Of a DNA stretch of 34,792 nt, positions 7,903 through 16,300 are shown piece after piece. The stretch lies in the NCBI GenBank assembly GCA_009693795.1, contig SHWN01000009.1, forward strand, positions 1 to 34,792, written 5' to 3'. This DNA comes from Acetobacteraceae bacterium. Lineage in GTDB: Bacteria > Pseudomonadota > Alphaproteobacteria > Acetobacterales > Acetobacteraceae. Each line of letters opens with the position of its first letter. Within the stretch, counting starts at the first letter, position 1. Below the pieces are notes generated by a model that searched no databases, was not told the DNA's origin, and was given only the letters and a program-made list of their open reading frames with translations. Position numbers and translations under genes: made by a program.

Positions 7903-9129
7903 TTACGAGCGGTAAATATCGTGCGCCTGATGCCGTCCATAGGCCAGGAGCAATGGCAGCAATGGTAACGTCGATCCCAGTGTCACCAGCAACCAGTAGC
8001 CAGCCAGGCTCAACACGCCGTTCGCGTGCAATCCAGCGGACAGCAAACCCAACGCATAGCCACAATCCCAGAGTGGAATGGCCAGGCTGAAGAAGACCGC
8101 CTGCTGGCGGGGATTGATCCGTTGTTGCATCGCAGTGAACCATGTCGCGGTGGAGAGAATTTCCGGAACGCTGGCCAGCGCCAACACCACCATCGCCTGC
8201 GTCATCGTCGCGGTCAGCAGCAAGGCCAACAAAAGCGCACCCTCCAAGATGCCGGTCAGCAAGGTCAGCCCATAGGCCGGCATCCACCGCTGCAGGGGCC
8301 GTCCGAACAGGCCCGAGACAAGCGCCCCGATCAGCGCGCCCACGCCCTGTGCCGCCAGCAGGCCGGTCCAGGCGGCGTCAGATCCGCCAAACCAGTCGCG
8401 GTTGGCCCAGAACAGAAAGGGACGCAGGCCACCCAGCATGATCATGTAGCTGGCCGCCGCGATAAGCAGGCCCAGCATAACGGGATCGGCCCGCATCATC
8501 GCCACGACCTCCGCCGGCACCGTCCAGAACGCCCGGAGGCCGAATGGTCGCGGATCAGAACTCGCAGCCGGTGCCGCGAGGCGCGTTGTTGTCAAAGCGG
8601 CCCCAAAAATCACCAGCGCAAAGCCGAGAAATGCCAGCTTGAAACCCGCAAGCACCATCAGTCCCCCCAGCGCCGGGCCGATGAATTTTGCCAACCGATC
8701 GGCGACGGAACACAGCGTATTGCCTGCTATTTCCAGGCCAGCCGGCGTCGCGGGGCCCCGCAATGAAAGCAATGATGGGGTGATGAAGACATCAAGCATG
8801 CCGATGATGGCGATCATGATTTGGAACAGAACGAAGTCATCACACCAAGGCAGCATGGCCGTCAGCATCGCCCCGCCCCCCAGCGCGAAGCCAGCCACAA
8901 GCCGCACCTCAAACCGATGCAACAAGCCACCGGAGACCGGCGCCAAAAGAATTTTTGGCAATAGGCGCAGACCGAGACTAAGGACCAGCTCATTGCCCAC
9001 GCCATACCGATCCGCAACCAGGATCGGTATGGCGGCGATCACGCACCAGCTGCCCAGATTATTGCAGACCAAGGTAACCCAAAGGGCGCGAAAGGGCGCT
9101 GTGGCGAGCAGGGTTTTCCAGTCTTGCAT
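7903..9129 (-). CDS. MFS transporter (EntS/MFS_3-like exporter)
   Basis: Inner-membrane transporter of 408 residues with about 12 hydrophobic segments. The start (LLATAPFRALWVTLVCNNLGSWCVIAAIPILV) and the RLLPKILLAPVSGGLLHRF segment resemble the MFS_3 branch that includes the enterobactin exporter EntS and macrolide exporters. The substrate is unknown and no siderophore genes are nearby. The gene is divergent from the SGNH hydrolase at 9259, with a 129-base shared upstream region. No strong Shine-Dalgarno precedes the ATG at 9129, but similarity begins immediately after it. Confidence 0.88.
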   Translation of the reverse strand: MQDWKTLLATAPFRALWVTLVCNNLGSWCVIAAIPILVADRYGVGNELVLSLGLRLLPKILLAPVSGGLLHRFEVRLVAGFALGGGAMLTAMLPWCDDFVLFQIMIAIIGMLDVFITPSLLSLRGPATPAGLEIAGNTLCSVADRLAKFIGPALGGLMVLAGFKLAFLGFALVIFGAALTTTRLAAPAASSDPRPFGLRAFWTVPAEVVAMMRADPVMLGLLIAAASYMIMLGGLRPFLFWANRDWFGGSDAAWTGLLAAQGVGALIGALVSGLFGRPLQRWMPAYGLTLLTGILEGALLLALLLTATMTQAMVVLALASVPEILSTATWFTAMQQRINPRQQAVFFSLAIPLWDCGYALGLLSAGLHANGVLSLAGYWLLVTLGSTLPLLPLLLAYGRHQAHDIYRS

Positions 9130-9258
9130 ACGGCCATGATGCTACACTGATCCACTGGCGCGGGCGATGACCTCTCCGCGGCGCGAGGAACACGCGACAA
9201 CCGGCTTGACGAGACTGGCCGCTGCGCGTCCCCTGCCCGCGCAGCGGGAGGAAATGGC

Positions 9259-10395
9259 ATGACATCACACTGGGTGGGCACCTGGGCCGCGACACCGGCG
9301 CCAGCAGACGGCGTCGCGTTGAGTAGCCCGACAATTCGTATGTTTCCCCGCATTAGCATCGGTGGCGAGATGATTCGCATCCGCCTGTCGAATGCCGCCG
9401 GCAAGGGGGATCTCGTGATTGCGGCAACCCAAGTCGCCCTGCGTGCGCCGGGGGCCGCTATCCAGCCCGGGTCAGACCGGGCGGTGACCTTCAACGGCTC
9501 AGGCGCCGTGAAAATTTCCGGCGGAGCTTTTGTCATCAGCGACCCGGTGGCGCTACGCGTAGCGCCACTCGATGATCTGGCGGTCAGTATCCATATCCCC
9601 AACGATATTCCCGCCAGCTTCGGCGTGACCGGCCGCTATTCCCGCCAACTTAATTATCTGTCGCCGCCCGGCGATTTCACCTCCCATGAGGTGATGCACA
9701 CCAGCCGCATGGTGGATGACTGGTTTTTCCTGTGTGGCATCGATGTCGAGGCTAGCCCAGATGTGGGCGGCATCGTCGCCCTGGGTGATTCGATTACCGA
9801 TGGAAATATCTCCACCTACGACGCATTCGCGCGCTGGCCCGATCAACTGGCGCGCCGGCTGGTGGCGCGCGGCGGAAAAAAATTTGGGGTGATGAACCAG
9901 GGCCTGGGCGGGAACCGGATCCTGCACGACATTCGCGGCGATTCAGGTGTAAAGCGCTTCGATCGCGATGTCCTGGCACAACCCGGCGTGACCCATGCAA
10001 TCGTCGTACTCGGCATTAATGATATCCGGAACCGCCGTGGCCTAGCGGAAGAAGTCGTCACCGCGCCAGAAATGATTGCGGGGCTAAGGCAAATGGCGCT
10101 GCGCGCGCACGATCACGGCATCAAGATCTTCGGTGGCACACTAACCCCCTTTGAGAATGAAACTTTTATGCTGGGCGCCTACACGCTGGAAGGCGAGGCG
10201 AAGCGGCTCGCCGTCAATGAATGGATTCGGAGTTCCGGCGCATTTGACGCGGCGATAGATTTTGATGCCGGACTGCGCGATCCCGATCATCATGCACGGA
10301 TGCTGCCGATCTACGACAATGGCGATCATCTGCATCCTGGCGATGTGGGGTATAACCGGATGGGCGATCTGATCGATTTATCGCTATTTGATTAA
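9259..10395 (+). CDS. SGNH/GDSL-family hydrolase
   Basis: Predicted esterase or acyl hydrolase with the SGNH fold. The 378-residue protein has an N-terminal beta-rich domain (residues about 1-165) followed by the SGNH domain. The blocks are visible: GDSITDG with the nucleophile Ser178, GLGGNR for the oxyanion Gly/Asn, GINDI, and DHLHPGD with the catalytic Asp-His pair. This arrangement resembles GDSL proteins of the kind that start HWVGTWAA, some of which act on polysaccharide acetyl groups. No signal peptide is evident. A strong ribosome binding site (GGGAGGAAA, 9246-9254) sets the start. It is 27 bases from the following alpha/beta hydrolase and probably forms a two-gene operon with it. Confidence 0.92.
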   Translation: MTSHWVGTWAATPAPADGVALSSPTIRMFPRISIGGEMIRIRLSNAAGKGDLVIAATQVALRAPGAAIQPGSDRAVTFNGSGAVKISGGAFVISDPVALRVAPLDDLAVSIHIPNDIPASFGVTGRYSRQLNYLSPPGDFTSHEVMHTSRMVDDWFFLCGIDVEASPDVGGIVALGDSITDGNISTYDAFARWPDQLARRLVARGGKKFGVMNQGLGGNRILHDIRGDSGVKRFDRDVLAQPGVTHAIVVLGINDIRNRRGLAEEVVTAPEMIAGLRQMALRAHDHGIKIFGGTLTPFENETFMLGAYTLEGEAKRLAVNEWIRSSGAFDAAIDFDAGLRDPDHHARMLPIYDNGDHLHPGDVGYNRMGDLIDLSLFD

Positions 10396-10422
10396 CGCGT
10401 GCGTGTTCACGAGAGATCACCG

Positions 10423-12387
10423 ATGACGGCCAGTGCCTTGCGGATCGAGATCACCGAGCGTCTGTCCCCCGTCTTCGCGGGCACCGAATTTGACGCGGTG
10501 GGTCCATATGAATGCCTCAGCGGAACCGTTTATGGCGCGCTGGACCCGGCACATCGGCTGAATGCCGGGATTATCAATCTGGATAAGGCGCCACGCAATC
10601 CGCAAGGTTGGGTGGACTACGCGTCCGATTTTTCACTGCTGAAACCGATCGATCTGGCACGTGGCAATGGCATGTTGATCTACGACGTGCCCAATCGCGG
10701 CAACAAGGTGATCCTGACGCGGGTCAATCGCGGCGCGGAGGGCAACCGCCCGATCAACGCCGCGCATGCCGGCGATGGATTGTTGATGCGGCATGGGTTT
10801 TCCATCGTCTGGAGCGCCTGGCAGACCGAGGTACCGGCGGGCAATGACCGGCTGAACGCACAATTTCCCATCGCCACCGACCATGGCACGCCAATCACCA
10901 AAATCATCCGCGACGAGTTCATTGCCGAAGGCGCTGGCGGGCCCGGTGATCTGTTTATTCAAGAAATTTCCGACAATGTATTTATAGCCACCCTTTCCTA
11001 CGCCACCGCGGATCTCGATCCAGCCAAAGCCAGCCTGACGATCCGTGAACGCGAGCGCGATGCGCGCGCCATGCCGGCCGGGATGTCCTGGCGCTATGTC
11101 GATGCGCGGCATATTAAGATTACCCGTCCCGGTGGCGCTTATGACTGTGGCGCGATCTATGAATTTATTTATCGCGCGCGCGATCCTGCGGTGATGGGCA
11201 TCGGCTTCGCGGCCATTCGCGATCTCACAGCGTTTCTGCGCCACGGCGTCGTCGATAGCGCTGGCACGCCAAACCCGTTGGCTGTGACTGGGCGGGCAAC
11301 CATTCGTCACGCGCTGGGCTTCGGGATTTCGCAAAGCGGGCGCGTTCTGCGCGATTTCGTACATCTTGGATTTAACGAGGACACGGCGGAGCGCCAGGTA
11401 TTCGATGGCATTTTTACCATCGTCTCTGGTTCCCGGCGAACATTCATCAATCAGGCATTCGCGCAGCCGGGGCGGTATTCCCGCCAGCACGAAGATCACT
11501 CATTTTTGGATGACCAATTCCCGTTTACTTATCCAACACTGACGGATCCAATCAGCCGGCAAACCGGTGGCATCTTGCAACGAGCAACGGACAAAAATAT
11601 CTGCCCAAAACTGCTGCATCTGGATGCCGACTCAGATCTCTGGGCGGCGCGCGCCTCGCTCGTGGTTACCGATCCCAGTGGCAACGATATCGTATTACCA
11701 GACAATGTGCGGGCCTATTTGGCCGCCAGCGTGCAGCACGGCGTGCATCGCCCACCGGTGAAGCCCGCGACGCAACTGCCGAGTAATCCGCTCAGCTACG
11801 CGTGGAACATGCGCGCCTTACTATTGGCCTTGGCACAATGGGTGGCGGACGGGACATTACCGCCGCCCAGCCGGTTTCCATCGCGCGCCGCCGGCACATT
11901 GGTCACCTTGGCGGAGGCGACCGCACAATTCCCGAAAATACCCGGCATGGAATTTCCCGATGTGCTGAACGCCTTGCATTTACGCGATCACAGCGTAGAG
12001 CCGCCGCGGGATGCGCAAGAGTATCCGGTTTTTGTCTGTGCGACGGATGCGGATGGCAACAGCCTGGATGGCATTCGCCATCCGCTACTCAGCGCGCCCA
12101 TCGCGACCCATACCGGGTGGTCCTTACGCGCGCCGGGCTTCGCGGCTGGGGATTTATTTTCCGTTCAGGGTTCAATTCTCCCCTTCCCCGCAACAGCAGG
12201 GGACGCGGCGCGCAGCGGTGATCCCCGTCCATCACTGGCAGAACGCTACCCGACCCATGATCACTGGCTCGCCTTGCTTCGCCAGGCCGCCGCGATATTG
12301 ATCGCGGAACGGCATTTGCTACGAGAAGATGCTGATCGATTGCTCGCGGCGGCGCAAACATCCCGAGATGTGCTGGACATTCTGTAA
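10423..12387 (+). CDS. Large alpha/beta hydrolase domain protein
   Basis: A 654-residue protein of a poorly characterised alpha/beta hydrolase family found in soil proteobacteria. The likely nucleophile elbow is GISQSG with Ser at residue 303 (codon 11329-11331). Family-typical segments include GPYECLSGTVYGALDP near the start, LIYDVPNRG, and YSRQHEDHSFLDDQFPFTYP after the elbow. No signal peptide is seen. I chose the ATG at 10423, preceded by GAGAGA at 10411-10416; a GTG at 10399 in the same frame is less likely. It follows the SGNH hydrolase closely, suggesting joint breakdown of an ester substrate, which is inference. It is convergent with the CMD-family gene. Confidence 0.88.
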   Translation: MTASALRIEITERLSPVFAGTEFDAVGPYECLSGTVYGALDPAHRLNAGIINLDKAPRNPQGWVDYASDFSLLKPIDLARGNGMLIYDVPNRGNKVILTRVNRGAEGNRPINAAHAGDGLLMRHGFSIVWSAWQTEVPAGNDRLNAQFPIATDHGTPITKIIRDEFIAEGAGGPGDLFIQEISDNVFIATLSYATADLDPAKASLTIRERERDARAMPAGMSWRYVDARHIKITRPGGAYDCGAIYEFIYRARDPAVMGIGFAAIRDLTAFLRHGVVDSAGTPNPLAVTGRATIRHALGFGISQSGRVLRDFVHLGFNEDTAERQVFDGIFTIVSGSRRTFINQAFAQPGRYSRQHEDHSFLDDQFPFTYPTLTDPISRQTGGILQRATDKNICPKLLHLDADSDLWAARASLVVTDPSGNDIVLPDNVRAYLAASVQHGVHRPPVKPATQLPSNPLSYAWNMRALLLALAQWVADGTLPPPSRFPSRAAGTLVTLAEATAQFPKIPGMEFPDVLNALHLRDHSVEPPRDAQEYPVFVCATDADGNSLDGIRHPLLSAPIATHTGWSLRAPGFAAGDLFSVQGSILPFPATAGDAARSGDPRPSLAERYPTHDHWLALLRQAAAILIAERHLLREDADRLLAAAQTSRDVLDIL

Positions 12388-12407
12388 CCGCCGCGACCGA
12401 TCTTACG

Positions 12408-12737
12408 TTACAGCAAACCACGCTCTTCCATGATTTCCTTGGCTATCCGCGCGGCGGTCATCGATGCCGGCCAGCCTGAATAAAATGCCAGATGGGTAAT
12501 CACTTCCGCGATCTCATCCTTCGTCACGCCATTATCGAGCGCGCGGTTGAGATGCCCGCGCAGCTGTTCCGGCCGATAGGTGGCGATCAACGAGGCAATC
12601 ACGATCAGGCTGCGATCGCGCTTGGAAAGGCCAGGGCGTTCCCAAATATCGCCATAGATGACCTCCTCGGACAGTTCGATCATTTTGGGGACCATCGGGC
12701 GTACGGCGTCGCGCGGGCTGACGGATGGTGTGGCCAT
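12408..12737 (-). CDS. Carboxymuconolactone decarboxylase (CMD) family protein
   Basis: A 109-residue protein of the CMD/AhpD-like all-alpha fold. It matches the gamma-carboxymuconolactone decarboxylase-like subgroup: RDRSLIVIASLIATYRPEQLRGHLNRALDNGVT followed by EVITHLAFYSGWPASMTAA. It has no CxxC pair, so it is not a peroxidase of the AhpD type. Actual beta-ketoadipate genes are absent, so the substrate is unknown; many such proteins act on other lactones or are uncharacterised. AGGAGG directly upstream supports the ATG at 12737 over the Met at 12809. It is divergent from selB. Confidence 0.9.
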   Translation of the reverse strand: MATPSVSPRDAVRPMVPKMIELSEEVIYGDIWERPGLSKRDRSLIVIASLIATYRPEQLRGHLNRALDNGVTKDEIAEVITHLAFYSGWPASMTAARIAKEIMEERGLL

Positions 12738-12800
12738 GCTATCCTCCTGTTTATCTACCGCGCCGACCCTAACGTAGGATGCGTGGCGATAGAAGCGTCC

Positions 12801-12845
12801 ATGGTGCAACAGGAGACCATAGAAATGGCGTCCCGCGCGGCATGA
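12801..12845 (+). CDS. Short upstream ORF overlapping the selB start (possible coupling peptide)
   Basis: A 15-codon frame from ATG 12801 ends in TGA at 12843-12845, which overlaps the selB ATG at 12842 as ATGA. An internal ATG at 12825 in the same frame has a good AGGAG (12811-12815), whereas selB itself has no clear site of its own. Ribosomes ending on this short frame could re-start on selB. No protein family is implied, and the peptide may have no function. Confidence 0.35.
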   Translation: MVQQETIEMASRAA

Positions 12846-14755
12846 TCATCGGCACCGCCGGCCATGTTGATCACGGCAAAACCAGCCTGGTGCGCGCGCT
12901 TACCGGGGTCGAAACAGATCGTCTCCCGGAAGAAAAGGCGCGCGGTATCACCATCGATCTCGGCTTCGCCTATGTGCAGCTGGATCATGGCGGCGTGATG
13001 GGTTTTGTCGACGTGCCGGGGCATGAACGTCTGGTCCACACCATGATTGCTGGGGCGTCCAGCATTGGCATGGCGCTTCTGGTGGTCGCCGCCGATGACG
13101 GCGTGATGCCGCAGACGCGCGAACATGTGCAGATCCTTGCGTCACTCGGCATTGCGCGCGCCGTGGTGGCGCTGACCAAGACCGATCTGGTGGATGCCGA
13201 TCGCGTGGCGGAGCTGGAGCTGGAAATCTCCCTGTTGCTGGAAGGCACGCCGCTCGCGGGCGCCGCGATATTTCCCGTCTCCGCCACGACAGGTGCAGGC
13301 GTGGGTCCATTGCGCGCCAGTTTGCTGGCCGAAGCCGCGCGGGATGTATCCGCCCACACCGCCGATGGCCGCGCCTTTCGTCTTGCGGTGGATCGCTGTT
13401 TTAGCCTCGCCGGCACGGGAACCGTGGTGACCGGTTCGGTCGTGGCCGGGCTGGTGCGCGTGGGGGAGAACGTGCTGGTGCAACCGCCCGGTTTACGCGC
13501 GCGCGTGCGTGGCATCCATGTCGCCAACCGCGCGGTGGAGCAAGCCCGCGCGGGGGAGCGCTGCGCGCTGAACCTGACCGGCCCCGGCATCAGCAAAGAC
13601 GCAATCGGGCGTGGCGACTGGGTGCTAGATCCGGCGCGCGCCACCAGCACGCGGCGCTGCGATATCGCGCTGCGACTACTGGAGAGTGAGCGCGCGGCGA
13701 TGAAGCAAATGACACAGGTGCTACTGCATCACGGCGCCGGGCAAATGGCGGCGCGGGTAATCTTGCTAGAACCAACAACACTGCGCCCCGGGCAGGCCGG
13801 TTTCGCACATCTGGTGCTGGATCGGCCCTTGCCGATGCGCCATGGCGACCGGCTGGTGCTTCGCGATATCAGTGCCACCCGCACCATCGCCGGCGGCCAG
13901 GCGCTGGACCCACGGCCACCGGAACGCCTACGCCGCGCACCCGCAAGAATCGCCGTGTTAAAAGCGCTGTCGGCACCCGATACCAACGCGGCGCTGCGTG
14001 GCTGGCTCGCACAACCGCCCTTCCTGATCGCCCACACCGCGCTGCTGGATGATTGGGGATTGATCGAGACAACACGACCGCCCGACATCGTTACATACGG
14101 CACGCATATCGCGACCGAAGCGGCGGTCGGGCAATTAACGGCGGAGACGGCGCGCGAACTATTAAAATTCCATACGGCGCAGCCCGGCCAGCCGGGCATG
14201 ACGCCGGAGGCGTTGCGCATCGCGATGACAACACGGCTGCCGCGCGATGCTTTTACCGCGCTGCTGGCGCATCTCCTGGCCTCGGGCGCAGTGGCTGCGG
14301 ATGGCGCCATACTACGCGCTCCCACCCATCGCCGCGGTTTGGCTGAGGAGGAGGCCCGGCTTTGGGACGCGCTGCGCCCGTTACTAAACGAAATGCCGTA
14401 TCGTCCACCCTTGCTGCGCGAGGCCGCCGCGACACTCGGGGCACCAGAGGTCACATTGCGCCGCACCTGCAAGGCCTTCGCGCGCCAGGGTTTGATCCTC
14501 GAACTGGCGCCGGACCGCTTCTTCCTACGCGATGCGGTGATCGCCATGGCGCAAGCGGCGCATACGCTGGCTGCTGAAATCCGGGACGGTTTCACCGCCG
14601 CGCAATTCCGCGACCTTTTGGGCAATGGGCGGCAATTGGCGATCCAGGTGCTGGACGATTTCGACCGGCGCGGTATCACCGTCCGACGCAGCGATCTGCG
14701 CCGTGCGGGCAAGGACCCGGCCAAAATCTTTGGTCCAGGAACCTTAGGACAATAA
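12842..14755 (+). CDS. selB: Selenocysteine-specific translation elongation factor SelB
   Basis: GTPase that carries Sec-tRNA to ribosomes paused at UGA and binds the SECIS hairpin in the mRNA. The protein has 637 residues, against 614 in E. coli. The GTP-binding motifs are G1 GHVDHGKT (7-14), G2 ARGITIDL (33-40), G3 DVPGH (57-61) and G4 TKTD (112-115). EF-Tu-like beta-barrel domains follow, then C-terminal winged-helix repeats (for example [23 protein letters not shown]) that bind SECIS. The GITID form of G2, rather than GITI-DLG variants of EF-Tu, and the C-terminal extension distinguish it from EF-Tu. It begins a co-directional block with a flavoprotein and a UGA-containing gene. selA, selD and tRNA-Sec are not in the window. 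Confidence 0.97.
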   Translation: MIIGTAGHVDHGKTSLVRALTGVETDRLPEEKARGITIDLGFAYVQLDHGGVMGFVDVPGHERLVHTMIAGASSIGMALLVVAADDGVMPQTREHVQILASLGIARAVVALTKTDLVDADRVAELELEISLLLEGTPLAGAAIFPVSATTGAGVGPLRASLLAEAARDVSAHTADGRAFRLAVDRCFSLAGTGTVVTGSVVAGLVRVGENVLVQPPGLRARVRGIHVANRAVEQARAGERCALNLTGPGISKDAIGRGDWVLDPARATSTRRCDIALRLLESERAAMKQMTQVLLHHGAGQMAARVILLEPTTLRPGQAGFAHLVLDRPLPMRHGDRLVLRDISATRTIAGGQALDPRPPERLRRAPARIAVLKALSAPDTNAALRGWLAQPPFLIAHTALLDDWGLIETTRPPDIVTYGTHIATEAAVGQLTAETARELLKFHTAQPGQPGMTPEALRIAMTTRLPRDAFTALLAHLLASGAVAADGAILRAPTHRRGLAEEEARLWDALRPLLNEMPYRPPLLREAAATLGAPEVTLRRTCKAFARQGLILELAPDRFFLRDAVIAMAQAAHTLAAEIRDGFTAAQFRDLLGNGRQLAIQVLDDFDRRGITVRRSDLRRAGKDPAKIFGPGTLGQ

Positions 14756-14766
14756 GGACAAAGCGC

Positions 14767-15666
14767 ATGGCAGCGTGGGATGTGGTGGTGATCGGCGGCG
14801 GCGCGGCCGGGCTGAGCGCAGCGGCTACGGCGGCAAGCGCGGGCCTATCCTGCCTGGTGCTGGACCGCATGGGCGGCGGCGGCGAATTGATGAATCTCGG
14901 CAAACTGGAGGAGGTGGATGGCGCGCCCACCGGCCCCGACATGGTGGCCCAATTACTGGAAGCAGCCATGACGACCGGCGCGGAACTGGCGGTCGCGGAA
15001 GTCACCGGCCTGGTCGTCGACGCAACCGGTTGGCAAATCACCACCGACGACGGAGCGCATGCGGCGCGCGCCGTCATCCTGGCTGTGGGCCTGGCACCGG
15101 GCCGCCTGGGCATCGCAGGAGAGGACACGTTCGAGGGTCGGGGCCTGTCCTATTGCGCCGCCTGCGATGGCCCGCTTTATCGCGGCCAGCCTATGTTGGT
15201 CGCTGGTACGGATCGTTGGGCAATCGCGGAGGCGCATGAGTTATCGACGATTGCCTCCCATGTCACCTTGGTCACGCAGGGCGGAATGCCGCCCGCCACC
15301 GCTGCGGGCTTCGCGGTGCTGCCCGGACGCATCACGGCGCTGCAGGGCGAATCCGGCCTCAAATCCGTCCTGGTGCAGCCCGAGGACGGTGGCGCGGAAC
15401 AACGCCTGCACGGCCCCGTTCTATTCGTGCAAACCGGCCGGCGCCCAGCGCTCGATTTTGCCCCGACCACTCTCATTCGCGATCCAGACGGCAAGTTGGT
15501 GACGGATGCGACCGGGCAATGTCACCCGCCGGGCCTGTTCGCGGCCGGTGATGCCCGAGCTGGCACATCCCGGACCATTGCCGCCGCGATCGCCGATGGG
15601 AACCGCGCCGCGATCGCCGCACAGGGTATGTTCTCCCCCCTTGGCAAGCCCACCGGTTCGGAGTGA
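14767..15666 (+). CDS. Thioredoxin reductase-like FAD-dependent oxidoreductase
   Basis: A 299-residue flavoprotein of the thioredoxin reductase type, 11 bases after selB. It has the FAD-binding start VVVIGGGAAGLSAA, the redox pair C130-A-A-C133 in SYCAACDG, and the C-terminal FAD motif GLFAAGDARAG (GD at 261-262). The central dinucleotide-binding motif is unusual: where NADPH-dependent enzymes have a GGGDSA-type loop the protein has AGTDRWA (146-152), and no HRR-type motif for the NADPH phosphate follows. It may therefore use another electron donor, as ferredoxin- or flavin-linked relatives do. Its position next to selB and the UGSC selenoprotein suggests it reduces that protein; this is inference. 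Confidence 0.9.
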   Translation: MAAWDVVVIGGGAAGLSAAATAASAGLSCLVLDRMGGGGELMNLGKLEEVDGAPTGPDMVAQLLEAAMTTGAELAVAEVTGLVVDATGWQITTDDGAHAARAVILAVGLAPGRLGIAGEDTFEGRGLSYCAACDGPLYRGQPMLVAGTDRWAIAEAHELSTIASHVTLVTQGGMPPATAAGFAVLPGRITALQGESGLKSVLVQPEDGGAEQRLHGPVLFVQTGRRPALDFAPTTLIRDPDGKLVTDATGQCHPPGLFAAGDARAGTSRTIAAAIADGNRAAIAAQGMFSPLGKPTGSE

Positions 15667-15697
15667 GATAAGCAAGGTTCGGAGGGGAAGCCACGCT

Positions 15698-16216
15698 ATG
15701 CGCATTGTGAATCCCAGTTTCGGCATTGCGCCGCAGGGCGAGGGCACCGCCACGGCGGAGCCCGTCGATTGGATCAATGATCCGATCATTCTGTTTTCCA
15801 ACAACAAGCCCAACGCCAAGGAATTGCTGCAGGGGCTGCGTGATCGCCTCTCCGCCGTCCGCCGCGTGGACAATATCGACTACATCGCCAAGGCCAGCGC
15901 CAGCCAGCCGGCGCCGCCCGAGATGATCAACGAAATCGCACGCAAGTATCGCATCGCGCTGCTTGCGCTGGGTGACTGAGGCTCCTGCTCATCGTGGAGT
16001 TTCCACGACAGCATCGAATTAAGGAAACGCGGCCTGGTCGGGGTGGTGATCGCCACGGAAACGTTTCGGCCATTGGTCCTGGCACAGGCGAAAGCCCGCA
16101 AGCTCGACCCACACCTGCTCGTGGTAAAGCACCCGGTCGGTGGGCTGAACGGGTCCGAGCTTGAGGAGCGGATCACCGCCGCAGTTGAGGGCCTGAAGCT
16201 GGAGATGCAGAGGTAG
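15698..16216 (+). CDS. UGSC-family selenoprotein (TGA at 15977-15979 read as selenocysteine)
   Basis: A 172-residue protein read through an in-frame TGA as Sec94, ending at TAG 16214-16216. The motif is D-U94-G-S-C97. UGSC-motif selenoproteins are a family first seen in marine metagenome surveys; their reaction is not known, but the U-x-x-C pair implies redox chemistry. The upstream part reads WINDPIILFSNNKPNAKELL and ends IALLALGD. The frame continues without a break after the TGA (SSWSFHDSIELRKRGLVGVV, then RPLVLAQAKA and HPVGG), all protein-like and typical of the family. The ATG at 15698 follows GGAGGGG (15681-15687). A SECIS-like hairpin directly follows the TGA, and selB lies two genes upstream. 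Ordinary gene calling would stop at residue 93. Reading the TGA as nonsense in a pseudogene is much less likely. Confidence 0.93.
15977..16012 (+). promoter_or_regulatory. SECIS-like hairpin for selenocysteine insertion
   Basis: Immediately after the TGA, TCGTGGA (15992-15998) pairs perfectly with TCCACGA (16002-16008), leaving loop GTT (15999-16001). Counting the U of UGA as 1, the loop G and U are at 23 and 24, the same positions as the essential G23-U24 of the E. coli fdhF SECIS. The stem can be extended by GCT/AGC (15987-15989 with 16010-16012) across a small internal loop. The element lies inside the coding sequence, as bacterial SECIS elements do. It is the probable SelB binding site. 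Confidence 0.85.
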
Positions 16217-16223
16217 CTCTGCC

Positions 16224-16242
16224 CCCGCTGATCAAAAGCGGG
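16224..16242 (+). other. Small hairpin after the UGSC gene
   Basis: CCCGCT (16224-16229) pairs with AGCGGG (16237-16242) around a 7-base loop, 8 bases after the selenoprotein stop. There is no T-tract. It may protect the 3' end of the selenoprotein message or pair with the larger hairpin downstream. Confidence 0.35.
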
Positions 16243-16254
16243 CGATCAAGATCG

Positions 16255-16282
16255 GGGCCGCGGGCGACGTCCGCGGCCCTTT
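16255..16282 (+). terminator. Strong 9-bp GC hairpin between the UGSC gene and the first partner gene
   Basis: GGGCCGCGG (16255-16263) pairs perfectly with CCGCGGCCC (16271-16279), with a 7-base loop and TTT right after. It is a candidate weak terminator or attenuator that would make the two downstream genes less abundant than the selenoprotein. The following ribosome binding site is only 8 bases away, so it could also influence translation. Confidence 0.5.
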
Positions 16283-16300
16283 GCGTCAGAGGAGGGCTGC

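Noticed and set aside
12492-12800. Plus-strand open frame upstream of selB as a gene
   Set aside because: It is antisense to the clear CMD-family gene; only its last 15 codons might matter as a coupling frame.
15977-15979. TGA as an ordinary stop or a pseudogene mutation in the UGSC gene
   Set aside because: The frame stays open for 78 more codons with family-like sequence, the Sec motif U-G-S-C is complete, a SECIS-like hairpin is correctly placed, and selB is adjacent.
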